This document shows, piece by piece, positions 1 to 9,770 of a stretch of DNA of 64,000 nt (its first letter is position 1; every line of letters begins with the position of its first letter). Both the position numbers and the translations under genes were made by a program. The notes beneath the pieces are model-generated. The model was not told where the DNA came from. It did not search any database and saw nothing but the letters and a program-made list of their open reading frames with translations. The stretch covers positions 17,980 to 81,979 of the forward strand of contig CAMIFA010000003.1 of the NCBI GenBank assembly GCA_946221495.1, given 5' to 3'. Source of the stretch: an uncultured cyanobacterium. GTDB lineage: Bacteria; Cyanobacteriota; Cyanobacteriia; Cyanobacteriales; Chroococcidiopsidaceae.

Positions 1-159
1 AATCTCGGTAAAAACAACCAAGGCTTAATTATTACTGTAGCTGTACCTGAATCTAGTAGCTCTACGCAAGTGCAGGAGACAACCAAGCGCTGTGTTAAGG
101 TAAAAACTCTTTTAGGAGCAATGCAAACTGGTAGAGGAAATCAATGCAATCCTCAATAA
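1..159 (+). CDS. C-terminal end of an unidentified protein (partial)
   Basis: An open frame runs from the first base to a TAA at 157-159 and gives 52 residues with no start in the window. The visible part is polar, with a Ser run (SSSS) near residue 20 and two cysteines at about residues 31 and 49. I do not recognise a family. It may be the tail of a secreted or surface protein, but that is only a guess from composition. It converges on glgB, with about 80 bases between the two stops. Confidence 0.4.
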   Translation, partial: NLGKNNQGLIITVAVPESSSSTQVQETTKRCVKVKTLLGAMQTGRGNQCNPQ

Positions 160-240
160 ATTTTCACTCATACAGCAAGCTGATATCTTGTGCAGATTAA
201 CAGTATTTGTGGGGCAGGCAGGATGCCTACCCCTGTAAAA

Positions 241-2529
241 CTACTTCATTATTGCTGCTGTCTTTTCTCGATCTAATTTTAAAATTAGTGTTCCTAGAGG
301 CGGTAGACATAGATCGATCGAGTAGGGGCGATTGTGGTATGACCATTCTTCTGTCCATTTACCGCCAAGATTGCCCATATTGCTACCACCGTACTCACGG
401 GCATCACTGTTGAACAATTCTGTATAAAATCCCAGTTCTGGTACACCAATTCGGTAGTGTGAATGCGGCTGTGGTGTGAAGTTGCAAACCACAACTACAA
501 AATCTTCAGAATCTTTAGCTCTACGCAGCAGAGCAACAACACTATGGCGGTTGTCGCTACAGTCAATCCACTCAAACCCTGGTTCCGCAAAATCTTGAGT
601 GTACAAAGCTGGTTCAGAGCGGTAGAGATGATTGAGATCCCCCATAAACCGCTTCAATTGTTGGTGCGGCTCATACTCCAATAGTTGCCACTCCAAGTCT
701 CCCCAAACATTCCACTCACTCCACTGCCCAAACTCCATACCCATGAACAGGGTTTTCTTCCCAGGGTGAGTAAACATATAAGTGAATAAACAGCGAATAT
801 TCGCTAACTTCTGCCAAGTATCTCCTGGCATCTTGCCGATCAAATTACTTTTGCCATGCACCACTTCATCATGAGACAGCGCTAACATAAAGTTCTCGCT
901 GTGGTGATACCACATACTAAACGTGATGTTATTTTGGTGGAATTGGCGGAACCAGGGATCCATGCTGAAATAGTCCAGCATATCGTGCATCCAGCCCATA
1001 TTCCACTTCAAGTTAAAGCCTAGTCCACCCATGTAGGTAGGCCAAGACACCATTGGCCAGGAAGTCGATTCTTCGGCAATTGAAAGGATACCAGGGAAGT
1101 AGCTGAAGATAACATGATTTGCCTGACGCAGAAAATCAGCCGCCTCAATATTTTCTCTGCCGCCGTACTGGTTGGGTAGCCACTCGCCTTCTTCGCGACA
1201 ATAATCGAGGTAGAGCATTGAAGCAACAGCATCTACTCGAATTCCGTCGATGTGGTACTTATCAAACCAAAACAGAGCATTAGATACCAAGAAGTTTCTG
1301 ACTTCGTGGCGGTTGTAGTTGAATACTAATGTCCCCCATTCTTTGTGTTCGCCCTTACGTGGATCGGCGTGTTCGTAGAGGTGGGAGCCATCGAAGAAAG
1401 CTAAACCATGCCCATCTTTAGGAAAGTGTCCGGGAACCCAATCGACAAGTACACCAATGCCGTTTTGATGGCATTGATCGATAAAGTACATAAAGTCTGC
1501 GGCGCTGCCATACCTTGATGTGGGGGCATAGTAGCCAGTTACTTGATACCCCCAGGAGCCATCAAAAGGATGCTCGGCGATTGGCAGGAGTTCAATATGG
1601 GTGTATCCCAGTTCTTTAACATAAGGAATCAGCTTAGCTGCAAGTTCACGGTAGGTAAGAAACCGCGCTCCTGGTTTAAGTTCTGAAACTGTGACTACAG
1701 GTGCTTCCCCATCAGGTAGCATCGCTGGTTGAGATGAAGAAGCGTGTAGCCAAGAGCCTATATGCACTTCATACACGGAAATTGGTTGAGTGAGAGCATC
1801 TGTATGGCGACGCTGTTCTAGCCAATCTTGATCGTTCCAGGTGTAAGTATCTAAGTCAGTAACAATTGAGGCGGTTTTGGGGCGGACTTCTTGCTGGAAA
1901 CCGTAGGGATCAGATTTTTCGTAGATGTGTCCGTCTTGGTTCTTAATTTCGTATTTATAGCGATCGCCTACACCAATTTCGGGGATAAATAATTCCCAAA
2001 CTCCTGTAGCACCTTTACGCATCTGATTTTTACGCCCGTCCCAAAAGTTAAAATCACCTAAGACAGAAACATTCCGCGCATTCGGAGCCCAAACTGCAAA
2101 ATAAACGCCCTTAACGCCATCTATTTGAGTTGGATGCGCCCCTAATTTCTCGTAAATTCGATGGTGATTACCTTCGGAAAATAGATGCAAATCAAAATCA
2201 GTCAAACGTGGCGAACGGAAGGCATAAGGATCGTAGGTAACACGCTCGTGTTCGCCCTCTAAAATCCGCAACTGATAGTTTGCTAGTTCTGGCGTATCAA
2301 TCGTGCATTCAAAGAAGTGGGGATCGTGAACCTTTTGCATCGGGTATTCCAGCCGTTCTTCAGGACGTACAACCCACGCCGCACTCGCATTTGGTAGGTA
2401 GGCTCGCACCACCCAAACAGTTTTACCATCCTGCTCTATAAGATGGCAACCCAGCACTTCAAACGGATCGTGATGCTGGTTCCAAACGATGCGCTCTACC
2501 TGATCGGGGGCAATGGTCATAGTCGTCAT
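241..2529 (-). CDS. glgB: 1,4-alpha-glucan branching enzyme GlgB
   Basis: This enzyme makes alpha-1,6 branches in glycogen by cutting an alpha-1,4 chain and transferring it (GH13 family). The 762 residues fit the long cyanobacterial form. Two N-terminal beta-sandwich/CBM48 modules (about 15-110 and 120-220) precede the barrel. Catalytic motifs are visible: nucleophile Asp433 in GIRVDAVASM, acid/base Glu486 in SIAEESTSW, and Asp554 in LSHDEVVHG. Region II-type residues are seen in LVDWVPGHFPKD. The C-terminal beta domain ends in PPLGTLILKL. A GGAG sequence lies about a dozen bases before the ATG, and a second in-frame ATG is at codon 4. It is transcribed alone. Its functional partner glgP lies about 58 kb away at the other end of the window. 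Confidence 0.97.
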   Translation of the reverse strand: MTTMTIAPDQVERIVWNQHHDPFEVLGCHLIEQDGKTVWVVRAYLPNASAAWVVRPEERLEYPMQKVHDPHFFECTIDTPELANYQLRILEGEHERVTYDPYAFRSPRLTDFDLHLFSEGNHHRIYEKLGAHPTQIDGVKGVYFAVWAPNARNVSVLGDFNFWDGRKNQMRKGATGVWELFIPEIGVGDRYKYEIKNQDGHIYEKSDPYGFQQEVRPKTASIVTDLDTYTWNDQDWLEQRRHTDALTQPISVYEVHIGSWLHASSSQPAMLPDGEAPVVTVSELKPGARFLTYRELAAKLIPYVKELGYTHIELLPIAEHPFDGSWGYQVTGYYAPTSRYGSAADFMYFIDQCHQNGIGVLVDWVPGHFPKDGHGLAFFDGSHLYEHADPRKGEHKEWGTLVFNYNRHEVRNFLVSNALFWFDKYHIDGIRVDAVASMLYLDYCREEGEWLPNQYGGRENIEAADFLRQANHVIFSYFPGILSIAEESTSWPMVSWPTYMGGLGFNLKWNMGWMHDMLDYFSMDPWFRQFHQNNITFSMWYHHSENFMLALSHDEVVHGKSNLIGKMPGDTWQKLANIRCLFTYMFTHPGKKTLFMGMEFGQWSEWNVWGDLEWQLLEYEPHQQLKRFMGDLNHLYRSEPALYTQDFAEPGFEWIDCSDNRHSVVALLRRAKDSEDFVVVVCNFTPQPHSHYRIGVPELGFYTELFNSDAREYGGSNMGNLGGKWTEEWSYHNRPYSIDLCLPPLGTLILKLDREKTAAIMK

Positions 2530-2783
2530 GAAGTTACGTATCTCCTGAAATAAAATGTCTAATTTATTTGTTACTAGTTATCGATGAATTCTTTACATTT
2601 ATTTGCAAATAAGTTTGTTAAAGCTATCTTACTGCATAGCAGTGAGTCAGTCTTGAGGATACTAAAACCTCAAAGCCTCGAACAATCAACTGAAGCTAAT
2701 TTAACCCGCAAGTAATTTGGCGGCAGTGGAGGGATAGAGTTCCGCAATGTAGGTAACACAAGCTACTAGAACAACATTACCCC

Positions 2784-3107
2784 TCAAATTGGCAAAAATG
2801 GAAAAATGGTAAGAATTGCGCGGCGGAGGCGTAACAAAGAAATATTTTCCCGCACTTTAGGACTTAGTGGGGGTGTTATTTGACGCTGTTGCAGTTGAGC
2901 CTCTAATTGGGCATATTCAGCAGCAGACAAAGGCTTACCATCAATAGGCGATCGCGCTTGGGTAATAATTTCTGTCCGCAACACTTCTTCAGGTGTTTCC
3001 TCTGGTGGCGGCAATGAAACAGCAGTTCTGATGTCAACTGCCATTAACCCCAATACAACAGCAGTTCCCGCACTCAAACCAAGTAAGCGAATCAGTTTGA
3101 AAGACAT
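2784..3107 (-). CDS. Small secreted cyanobacterial protein of unknown function
   Basis: The 107-residue product begins with a likely signal peptide or membrane anchor: basic MSFKLIR, then a hydrophobic stretch to about residue 25, then Ala/Ser-rich sequence. A Pro/Glu-rich stretch (PPPEETPEEVL) follows. The body contains ARSPIDGKPLSAAEYAQL and ends with a basic-hydrophobic segment (LRLRRAILTIFPFLPI). I recognise the general pattern of a conserved cyanobacterial hypothetical protein but know no function. It lies downstream of the GST-like gene on the same strand, separated from it by a tandem repeat. Confidence 0.7.
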   Translation of the reverse strand: MSFKLIRLLGLSAGTAVVLGLMAVDIRTAVSLPPPEETPEEVLRTEIITQARSPIDGKPLSAAEYAQLEAQLQQRQITPPLSPKVRENISLLRLRRAILTIFPFLPI

Positions 3108-3111
3108 ACTA

Positions 3112-3195
3112 CCCTAGTCCCCTAGTCCCCTAGTCCCCTAGTCCCCTAGTCCCCTTGTCCCCTAGTCCCCTTGTCCCCTTGTCCCCTAGTCCCCC
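3112..3195. repeat. Octamer tandem repeat (CCCCTAGT / CCCCTTGT)
   Basis: About ten head-to-tail copies of an 8-base unit fill the gap between the GST-like gene and the small secreted protein gene. Units alternate between CCCCTAGT and CCCCTTGT, so one position varies. On the other strand the unit reads ACTAGGGG or ACAAGGGG, the same family seen at 14701, 18571, 24801 and 29553. No spacers separate the units, so this is not a CRISPR array. Confidence 0.95.
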
Positions 3196-3199
3196 CACT

Positions 3200-3868
3200 C
3201 TACATTCCCGGTGGCAATGGTTCGCCGCACAGTTGATGAATTTGCTCAATGCGTTCAAACAGCCAGGGATATGCTTGGCGATAGTGAGGAATTAAAGCCA
3301 AAGGACTTAGCAAAGCAGCAGCAGTAATATCTGCAACCGACAAGCGATCGCCCACTAGGTAAATACTATTTTTCCAGCGAATTGATAACGCTTCTATTGC
3401 AGTGGCAAGCCTACTATTTGCTAATTCTACGGCAGCGCTAGTAATTTTATACTGTTGCCGCACTACAGAAATTAGCACTTGGCTAAACAATGAAGGATCG
3501 ATTTGCTTACCCGCGCCAGCCCGAAAATCGTAATATACAAATCGAGTCGCCGTACCAATACTTTCATCTAGCCAATCCTCGATCATACTCGCTTCAGTTT
3601 GCAGCTCGCGATCGCTCAATGTTAATGTTGGTTCTGGACAATATGTTTCCAAAAACTTTAAGATTCGTGTCGAGTCGGCGATCGCTATTGGCTGTCCTGA
3701 CTCTTGAGGCAACAGAACGGGTACTGTTGTCAAACCTGTAAGCGGCTTCAGTTTAAGGATGTGTAAACCAGGCGTGAGATTTTCAACCTGGTAAGATATT
3801 TGTTTGTAAGCTAGGGCTAGCCTTGCTTTACGACAATAGTGAGAAGTGCTAAATTGCCTTAAAAGCAT
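3200..3868 (-). CDS. Glutathione S-transferase family protein
   Basis: This is a soluble, two-domain GST-fold protein of 222 residues. The N-terminal thioredoxin-like half shows the strand-helix start LLRQFSTSHYCRKARLAL. It also has the conserved cis-Pro region (TVPVLL, about residues 68-73) and the following DSTRILKFLE helix that binds the glutathione gamma-glutamyl group in the family. The C-terminal helical half carries the GST N-capping box-like sequence YLVGDRLSVADITAAA. The substrate is unknown. It could be a detoxification enzyme or a non-catalytic member. A second GST-like protein of the window (49879-50664) has a similar HYCEKARWAL start. Confidence 0.85.
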   Translation of the reverse strand: MLLRQFSTSHYCRKARLALAYKQISYQVENLTPGLHILKLKPLTGLTTVPVLLPQESGQPIAIADSTRILKFLETYCPEPTLTLSDRELQTEASMIEDWLDESIGTATRFVYYDFRAGAGKQIDPSLFSQVLISVVRQQYKITSAAVELANSRLATAIEALSIRWKNSIYLVGDRLSVADITAAALLSPLALIPHYRQAYPWLFERIEQIHQLCGEPLPPGM

Positions 3869-4181
3869 TTAGACAACCTTCTATTTACAAGATTGCAGAT
3901 AATTGTCAGAGAATTTTTTAATTTTATTAACAATCGTTGCTGTAGCAAACTTCAAAACCAGTCTGAATATCATGCAGCAATTTTACCTTACAGACTAGTG
4001 AATCCTTCAATTAACAGCATTCACTTCACTTATCGAAAAATCTCTCCTCAATCTAGCTTCCTAAAACATGGTGATTTTAAGATAATTGCCTAGAAAAACC
4101 ATACCTAGAATTATCTAGTCTTTGAGGAGAGGCATAATTGCTGAATTGTGAGGAGGCTATTTCTCACCTAAAATACTTTAT
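3869..4181. other. Intergenic, no gene seen
   Basis: This is AT-rich spacer between the divergent start of the GST-like gene and the stop of the small lipoprotein gene. A 66-codon open frame on the plus strand (3893-4093) has no coding character or ribosome site that I can see. I recognise no promoter or RNA with confidence. Confidence 0.5.
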
Positions 4182-4328
4182 TTAGGGAGAAGGAGATGGA
4201 GCAGCAGGAGATTCGGCGGGCGACGGGCTAGTTCCACCCTCACCTGCACCACCGCCGCCGCCAGCATCGCAAGCTCCCAAAAGCGTAACAAAGCCTAGTA
4301 ATACCAAACTAACGATTCTTTTGTTCAT
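4182..4328 (-). CDS. 48-residue Gly/Pro-rich lipoprotein
   Basis: The reading frame starts at an ATG (4326-4328) with GAGGAG five bases upstream, and ends in TAA at 4182-4184. It encodes 48 residues. MNKRIVSLVLLGFVTLLGAC is a classic lipoprotein signal, with lipobox LGAC and Cys20. The mature part is only 28 residues: a Gly run (DAGGGGGAGEGG) and then Ser/Pro/Ala repeats (SPSPAESPAAPSPSP). This should be a very small membrane-anchored lipopeptide. Function is unknown, and a spacer or anchor-like role is only a guess. The good ribosome site and intact lipobox argue that it is a real gene. Confidence 0.75.
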   Translation of the reverse strand: MNKRIVSLVLLGFVTLLGACDAGGGGGAGEGGTSPSPAESPAAPSPSP

Positions 4329-4856
4329 AAGACTCCTCTTTCACAAATTGCGGTAATAAGCAACTCGTTGATTACGATACCGCATTTGTTTAATTTTATA
4401 AAGAAGGGCGAGCGCCCGTGTTGAATTTTGGGGTTTACCTCAACATTATTTATCCAGGTATAGCTCTGAATCCAATCACTATGCTTATAGTAATAATTTT
4501 TGTAAACAATGCTTGCCCAACAAACGATTTTAGTATTCCCCTTATTAGAGGTCTACACTAAAACCTCTACTGCTCAACTTCTTCTCTCTAAAGGCGTAGC
4601 TTTATCTGAAGCCTGCTTACCTTACTAAAATTTATCGCCCGTCTTTAATTTCAGCCTCGCCTAAGTTTAGGCAAACTGCTTCTAGATCCACAACAGTCTG
4701 ATGATAGGATGAGGGCTGTATTTAGCGGTGGGTACTAAAGCGATAATTGCCATTACAGTGCCTTCACTCGTTTCCCAGAGCAGTTAGAAAATTTAGATTA
4801 GGATTAACCTGAACCTAAATCACTACTAGTACATATTAAATTTACCTAAGAAGTCT
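4329..4856. other. Intergenic, 5' region of the FtsL-like/ftsI genes
   Basis: About 530 bases lie between the divergent lipoprotein gene and the FtsL-like gene. I see no open frame with coding character and no tRNA or recognised regulatory RNA. Promoters for both flanking genes should lie here, but no -10/-35 pair stands out clearly. Confidence 0.4.
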
Positions 4857-5378
4857 ATGGTTGCCTCAAAATCAGCTTCTGCCCACAAAAAAGTTTCGAC
4901 AGCAACGGTTGTCAAGCCTAATTCCGCAGACATAAGATTATCTTCGTCGAAAGATCCTAGCCGTACCACACGCAGTCAGCAAACACCAATTGCGCTGCGG
5001 AAATCTCCACCAGTGTGGCTGCTACGCTTGTACGCCTTGCAGCGCCCTTCATCTATTGTCATGTATTCATTAATCGCAATCATGCTGTCAGTTTATAGTT
5101 CGACAGTTTATTCGCAAAAACTGTGGAGTCAGTTGTACCAAAAGCTGGCAACTTTACAGCGTTATGAGCGGCAACTAACGGCTACCAGCGAAGTGTTAAA
5201 AAACAAAATGGCGACGCAAGCAGAACAACCGCTCACCAACTTGATACTACCTAACCCGACGCAGACGATTTTCCTTTCACCAGCACCAGAACGTCCTGCT
5301 CCTGTTGCTAACTCCGCACTGCCTAATAGTAAGACTGCCAAAATTAATCAATCGCACCGGAGTCCACTAGGCTATTAA
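4857..5378 (+). CDS. FtsL/DivIC-like single-pass membrane protein upstream of ftsI
   Basis: The 173-residue protein has a polar, Ser/Lys-rich cytoplasmic N-terminus (1-60) and one membrane helix (about 67-84, MYSLIAIMLSVYSSTVY). A short heptad-like helix follows (about 88-120, with LWSQLYQKLATLQRYERQL), then a Pro-rich tail. This topology, and its place 143 bases upstream of the division transpeptidase gene, match FtsL, which normally precedes ftsI. FtsL diverges so much that sequence alone rarely proves identity. I infer a divisome role from topology and context. No Cys or enzymatic motif is visible. Confidence 0.6.
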   Translation: MVASKSASAHKKVSTATVVKPNSADIRLSSSKDPSRTTRSQQTPIALRKSPPVWLLRLYALQRPSSIVMYSLIAIMLSVYSSTVYSQKLWSQLYQKLATLQRYERQLTATSEVLKNKMATQAEQPLTNLILPNPTQTIFLSPAPERPAPVANSALPNSKTAKINQSHRSPLGY

Positions 5379-5521
5379 GCATAAGCTAGGGAAAATAAGG
5401 GTTGAGGAGCTAGTTTTTCCTAGCGTCTTAGCCTCAGTAGAATCAACCTGACATATTCGATAGTTTATGTAGTACAGTTGCTGCTTCAACTCCCAACTTC
5501 TAATCCTTAGTTTAAGCATCT

Positions 5522-7363
5522 ATGCCTACCTCGGTTCCTCCTTCTAGCTTGAATCGCAAACGTCGTGCAGTAACCCGTTTAGAGACACGCCAAAAAAAGC
5601 GCCGCCGCGAACCAGGACAAACACTCCATAAGCAACCGCGCTCTCCATTACACCACTTACGGCTGCTACTCGTTTGGGGTGTATTACTTATTAGTAGTTT
5701 AGGGCTAGCTACAAACTTGTATCAGCTACAACTGATTGAAGCGCCAACATTACTGGCAAAGGCGCGACAGCAGCAGATGGTTAAATTGCGACCGTTCATT
5801 CCGCGTCGCCCAGTAGTAGATCGCAATAACAATGTATTAGCAATTGACCGTCCGGTTTATATTTTATACGCACATCCGAAATTATTTAAAGAATCTAAAG
5901 AAGTAATCGCATCTAAGCTAGCTGTAATTCTCAATCGTCCATCTAGCGAACTGCTGAAGCAATTTAACACCCGTGACACTGGGATTCGGATTTCTTCTAA
6001 CCTTACAGAAGAAATTAATGAGCAAATTTCCGCAAAGCGGCTCAATGGTTTAGAGCTAATTCAAGGATACTCGCGTCTTTATCCCCAACAAAATTTAGTT
6101 GCCGATGTATTAGGCTATGTGAATCTTGATCGTCGTGGTCAAGCTGGTGTAGAGTATAGCCAAAAAAATTTGCTGGAACGTTCGATTGAGACAGTACGCC
6201 TCACCAAAACCGGAAACGGCGCTTTAATGAGCGATCGCGTCCCCGATAATTTTTTGCAAATCGATGAGCTAAGGCTACAGCTCACTATTGATAGTCGTCT
6301 GCAACGCGCAACCCGCATCAGCTTAAGGCAACAAATGCAAAAGTTTAGTGCCAAGCGCGGCAGTGTAATTGTTATGGATGCGCGGGATGGTTCATTACTC
6401 GCGATGGTTTCCGAACCTTCCTATGATCCGAATGAATATTATAAATCTGACCTGAAAACGTTTAAAAATTGGCCGTTGGCGGATCTTTATGAACCAGGTT
6501 CAACATTCAAGCCTTTGAATGTGGCGATCGCGCTGGAAAATAAAGTGATTACACCCAATGATCGGTTTCACGATCCAGGCACGATTAAAGTCGGCGGCTG
6601 GACAATTAAAAATGCTGAACCGAAAGATATCACTTTGCTCTCTGTGCCGCAGATTCTGCAATACTCCAGTAACGTCGGCATGGTGCAAATTATCCAACGC
6701 ATGAAGCCAGAAATTTACTACGATTGGCTAAAAAAGCTGGGATTGGGAAAACCTGTCGGTATAGACTTACCCTTTGAAGCCCCCGGGCAACTAAAAAATA
6801 AAAAGCAATTTATTTCTTCCCCAATTGAACCAGCAACCGCCTCGTTTGGTCAGGGATTTTCTCTTACACCTATTCAATTAGTGCAGATGCACGGTGCTTT
6901 AGCTAATGGCGGTAAATTAGTAACACCTCATGTAGTTCGCGGTCTAGTTGATAGCAAAAATCAACTTCATTGGCAGCCGAAACTTCCAGCACCACGAGCA
7001 GTTTTCTCACCGAAGATATCCCAAACGGTGTTAGAAATGATGGAAACCGTAGTTACCAAAGGAACAGGTAAAGTAGCGCAGATTCCAGGCTATCGGATCG
7101 CTGGCAAGACTGGTACAGCCCAAAAAGCAAGTTTGCAAGGTGGCGGCTATGGCAGTGGCAAAATCACCAGTTTTGTGGGCATGATGCCCGTAGAATCTCC
7201 GCGTTATGTAATCTTGGCAGTAGTAGATGAACCGACGAAAGGTATTATCTTTGGTTCAACTGTTGCTGCCCCAATTGTCAAGTCAGTTATGGAAGCACTA
7301 GTTACAATTGAGCGGGTTCCACCCAGTCAGCCGATACCTAAAGCTTCTCCTAGTCCGCAATAA
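5522..7363 (+). CDS. ftsI: Septal peptidoglycan transpeptidase FtsI (PBP3 / class B PBP)
   Basis: This class B penicillin-binding protein cross-links peptidoglycan during septation. A basic N-terminus (1-45) is followed by one membrane anchor (about 46-67, LLLVWGVLLISSLGLA), a dimerisation/pedestal domain (about 95-230) and the transpeptidase domain. The three active-site motifs are intact: Ser327-Thr-Phe-Lys330 in EPGSTFKPLN, Ser382-Ser-Asn384 in YSSNVG, and Lys529-Thr-Gly531 in AGKTGTAQ. The length of 613 residues is normal for the family. It follows the FtsL-like gene, which supports the divisome assignment over the elongation paralogue. There is no adjoining mra/mur cluster, as is common in cyanobacteria. 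Confidence 0.95.
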   Translation: MPTSVPPSSLNRKRRAVTRLETRQKKRRREPGQTLHKQPRSPLHHLRLLLVWGVLLISSLGLATNLYQLQLIEAPTLLAKARQQQMVKLRPFIPRRPVVDRNNNVLAIDRPVYILYAHPKLFKESKEVIASKLAVILNRPSSELLKQFNTRDTGIRISSNLTEEINEQISAKRLNGLELIQGYSRLYPQQNLVADVLGYVNLDRRGQAGVEYSQKNLLERSIETVRLTKTGNGALMSDRVPDNFLQIDELRLQLTIDSRLQRATRISLRQQMQKFSAKRGSVIVMDARDGSLLAMVSEPSYDPNEYYKSDLKTFKNWPLADLYEPGSTFKPLNVAIALENKVITPNDRFHDPGTIKVGGWTIKNAEPKDITLLSVPQILQYSSNVGMVQIIQRMKPEIYYDWLKKLGLGKPVGIDLPFEAPGQLKNKKQFISSPIEPATASFGQGFSLTPIQLVQMHGALANGGKLVTPHVVRGLVDSKNQLHWQPKLPAPRAVFSPKISQTVLEMMETVVTKGTGKVAQIPGYRIAGKTGTAQKASLQGGGYGSGKITSFVGMMPVESPRYVILAVVDEPTKGIIFGSTVAAPIVKSVMEALVTIERVPPSQPIPKASPSPQ

Positions 7364-7480
7364 AAGCTGGGAAAGTAGAGAGTAGTTTTGAGTTTTGAGT
7401 TTTGAATTCAAGAACGTTGAAGTAATTACTTCTTTTAACTCAACACTCAACACTTAAAATTCATAACTGGAGCGCAGTGA

Positions 7481-9574
7481 CTAGCCTCTGATTTGGCTTT
7501 GCTGAATTTGTGACCACAATTCGGTACTTGTACGCACAGGTGCAAGGCAACTTAGACCTTGACAGACTAAGCCCACTGTTTCCGGTGGTAAATCTTGTGC
7601 TACAGCAACAACAGCAGGTAAATATTGAGCAATCAACTTATCTAGTTGGATGCTGGAGGTACGAAGTAACGTGCAGTAACGATACCAATCTAAAGCTGTA
7701 AATAAACTAGGACAGGCTTGAGGAGCGCTGTGCATTACACTGCTAAAAGCTTGTAACCCACGTTCTGCTTTGTCAAGATAGCTCAAGTCTTCTGTAAGTA
7801 AAGACAAACGCACAAGATTAGCGATCGCCACTCCATTAGCTGCTGGTGTAGCATTATCCGCATAACTGCGCTCCCGCACAATTAAGTCATTACTTGCATC
7901 CTTGGCTGTGTTGTAATAGCCGCCTAGTTCTACACTCCACAAAAATTCATCAAATTGAGCTTGGACTGCGATCGCCTTTTCTAGCCACAATGAGTCTCGT
8001 TACTCTATTGAATGCAAATCAAGTAACGCTTTGATAAATAAAGCATAATCTTCCGACTGCGCCAAAATAGCAGGTTTACCTTCATAATTAAGCCGATGAA
8101 ACCGCCCGTCTAGCCATTGATTATCCAAGATAAAGTTTGCGGCACGAGTAGCTAGGGAAAGATAGGCATCTTGTTTGAATACTGCATAAGCTCTTGCCAA
8201 GCTGGAGATCATCAAGCTATTCCAGGCGACAATCATTTTAGTATCCGTTACTGGCGGAATCCGACCCTGCCATTGATGATTCTTCGCTTCTTGGTTGTTA
8301 CGAGCTGGCGGGAAAATCTCTAGAGTATCAGTACCATAACGGGCTGTAAACAGCTTTGTCAGTGCAGTTTCTATATCATCACTTAACTCACCTGGATGAC
8401 GACGCTGTAAGACGTTAAGTCCTTCAAAATTACCGTTGGTAGTGACGGTGAATTGTGCTTGCAGTTGAGCTAATTCGTCCGGTGTAAGTAAATTTTGTAG
8501 TTGATTGTAACTCCAAACATAAAACGCTCCTTCCTCTGGTTCTACCTCTTGTGAAGTGTTGAGGACACTTGCGTGGGCGGTGCCGACTTGAGCAAAGTGT
8601 TCGGTGAAACTGTCAGCATCTTGAGCAGCGTAAAAATAACCTTCAGGGGCGGTCATTTCGCGCTTCAGCCACTTAAAAGTTCCGGCGATCGCTCTTTCAA
8701 ATGCTGGTTCTTGTACGCCAGCACTCCATAAATTAGCGAGATACTCGACAATCTGCCCATTGTCGTAGAGCATTTTTTCAAAGTGCGGCACTGTCCAACT
8801 CGGATCAACCGTGTAGCGATGAAAGCCGCCGCCTACATGATCGTATATACCGCCTAGTGCCAAATCTAGCCCCCGTTGGCTACAAACTTGCTTTGCGTCA
8901 TAGCGGGACTTGAAATTAAACCTAATTCCCCGTAAAGCTAAGTCTGCGTAGGGAATCATCGGAAAACTCGTGCCATAATCACGGGTAGTAATTACACCCG
9001 TATTAGTTTCCCATCCCTGCTGGAATAAATCATTATCTAGCTGCTGAGTAACTGGCAGGATAACACTCTGTTGTAAAGCATCGAGAATCACTTCTTGGCG
9101 CGATCGCAAATCTTGTTTTTCTGTGTCGTGATAATGACGTAGCGCTTGCAGCAATTGCAAAAATCCAGGTCGTCCGTAGCGTGGCTCTAAGGGAAAATAT
9201 GTACCACCGTAAAACGGTACTAAATCATCCGCCGTCAGAAAGATGTTTAAAGGCCAGCCTCCCTGACCAGAAATCATCTGCAACGCTTGCATATAAATAC
9301 TATCGATATCTGGTCGCTCTTCCCGGTCTACTTTAATCGGCAGGAAGTGAGCATTCATATATTGGGCAACATCTGGATCTGAAAAAGCTTCTCCTTCCAT
9401 GACGGTACACCAATGACAGCTAGAGTAACCAATCGAGAGGAATATAGGCTTGTTCTCAGCTTTAGCCTTGGATAGGGCTTCATCACACCAAGTCCACCAG
9501 TCAATAGGATTTAGGGCGTGTTTTCGCAGATAAAGGCTTTGAGATTGAGCAAGGCGATTAGTCATAGCAAGCAC
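7481..9574 (-). pseudogene. YyaL/DUF255 thioredoxin-domain protein interrupted by an in-frame TAA
   Basis: The frame from 9574 down to 7481 spans 697 positions, the usual length of the DUF255/YyaL (SSP411-like) family. Its N-terminal thioredoxin-like domain shows FLSIGYSSCHWCTVMEGEAF, a CxxC motif. An alpha/alpha-barrel related to N-acylglucosamine 2-epimerases follows, with GGIYDHVGGGFHRY. A TAA at 8000-8002 ends the first part after 524 residues. Beyond it the same frame continues with no shift into RDSLWLEKAIAVQ and a further 160 or so family-like residues. A single base change, for example from CAA or GAA, would create this stop. It may be a recent nonsense mutation, a read-through site or a sequence error. 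Restart at the TTG at 7990 is possible but unlikely to give a working protein. Confidence 0.85.
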
Positions 9575-9690
9575 ATTGGAGATAACTGCCTTCTTTGCTC
9601 AGTCTAGCGAAAAGGGAATAGGGAGCTGGGGGAGTAAGAGAGAAAATTTAAATTCTTGCTCCTGGCTCCTCTCGAACACATCGCTTTGCG

Positions 9691-9715
9691 CTGTCTCCTG
9701 TCTCCTGTCTCCTGT
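9691..9715. repeat. Heptamer tandem repeat (CTGTCTC)
   Basis: Three and a half copies of a 7-base unit lie in the spacer between the divergent YyaL-like gene and clpP, about 55 bases before the clpP start. It belongs to the short tandemly repeated sequences scattered through the window. Confidence 0.8.
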
Positions 9716-9770
9716 ATAGCTGCCTTTCTTCTCGATAGAATTAAGGAAAGTAACAAAAACAAGCAAGCGC

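Noticed and set aside
3893..4093. 66-codon frame on the plus strand
   Set aside because: AT-rich sequence with chance-like composition and no ribosome site.
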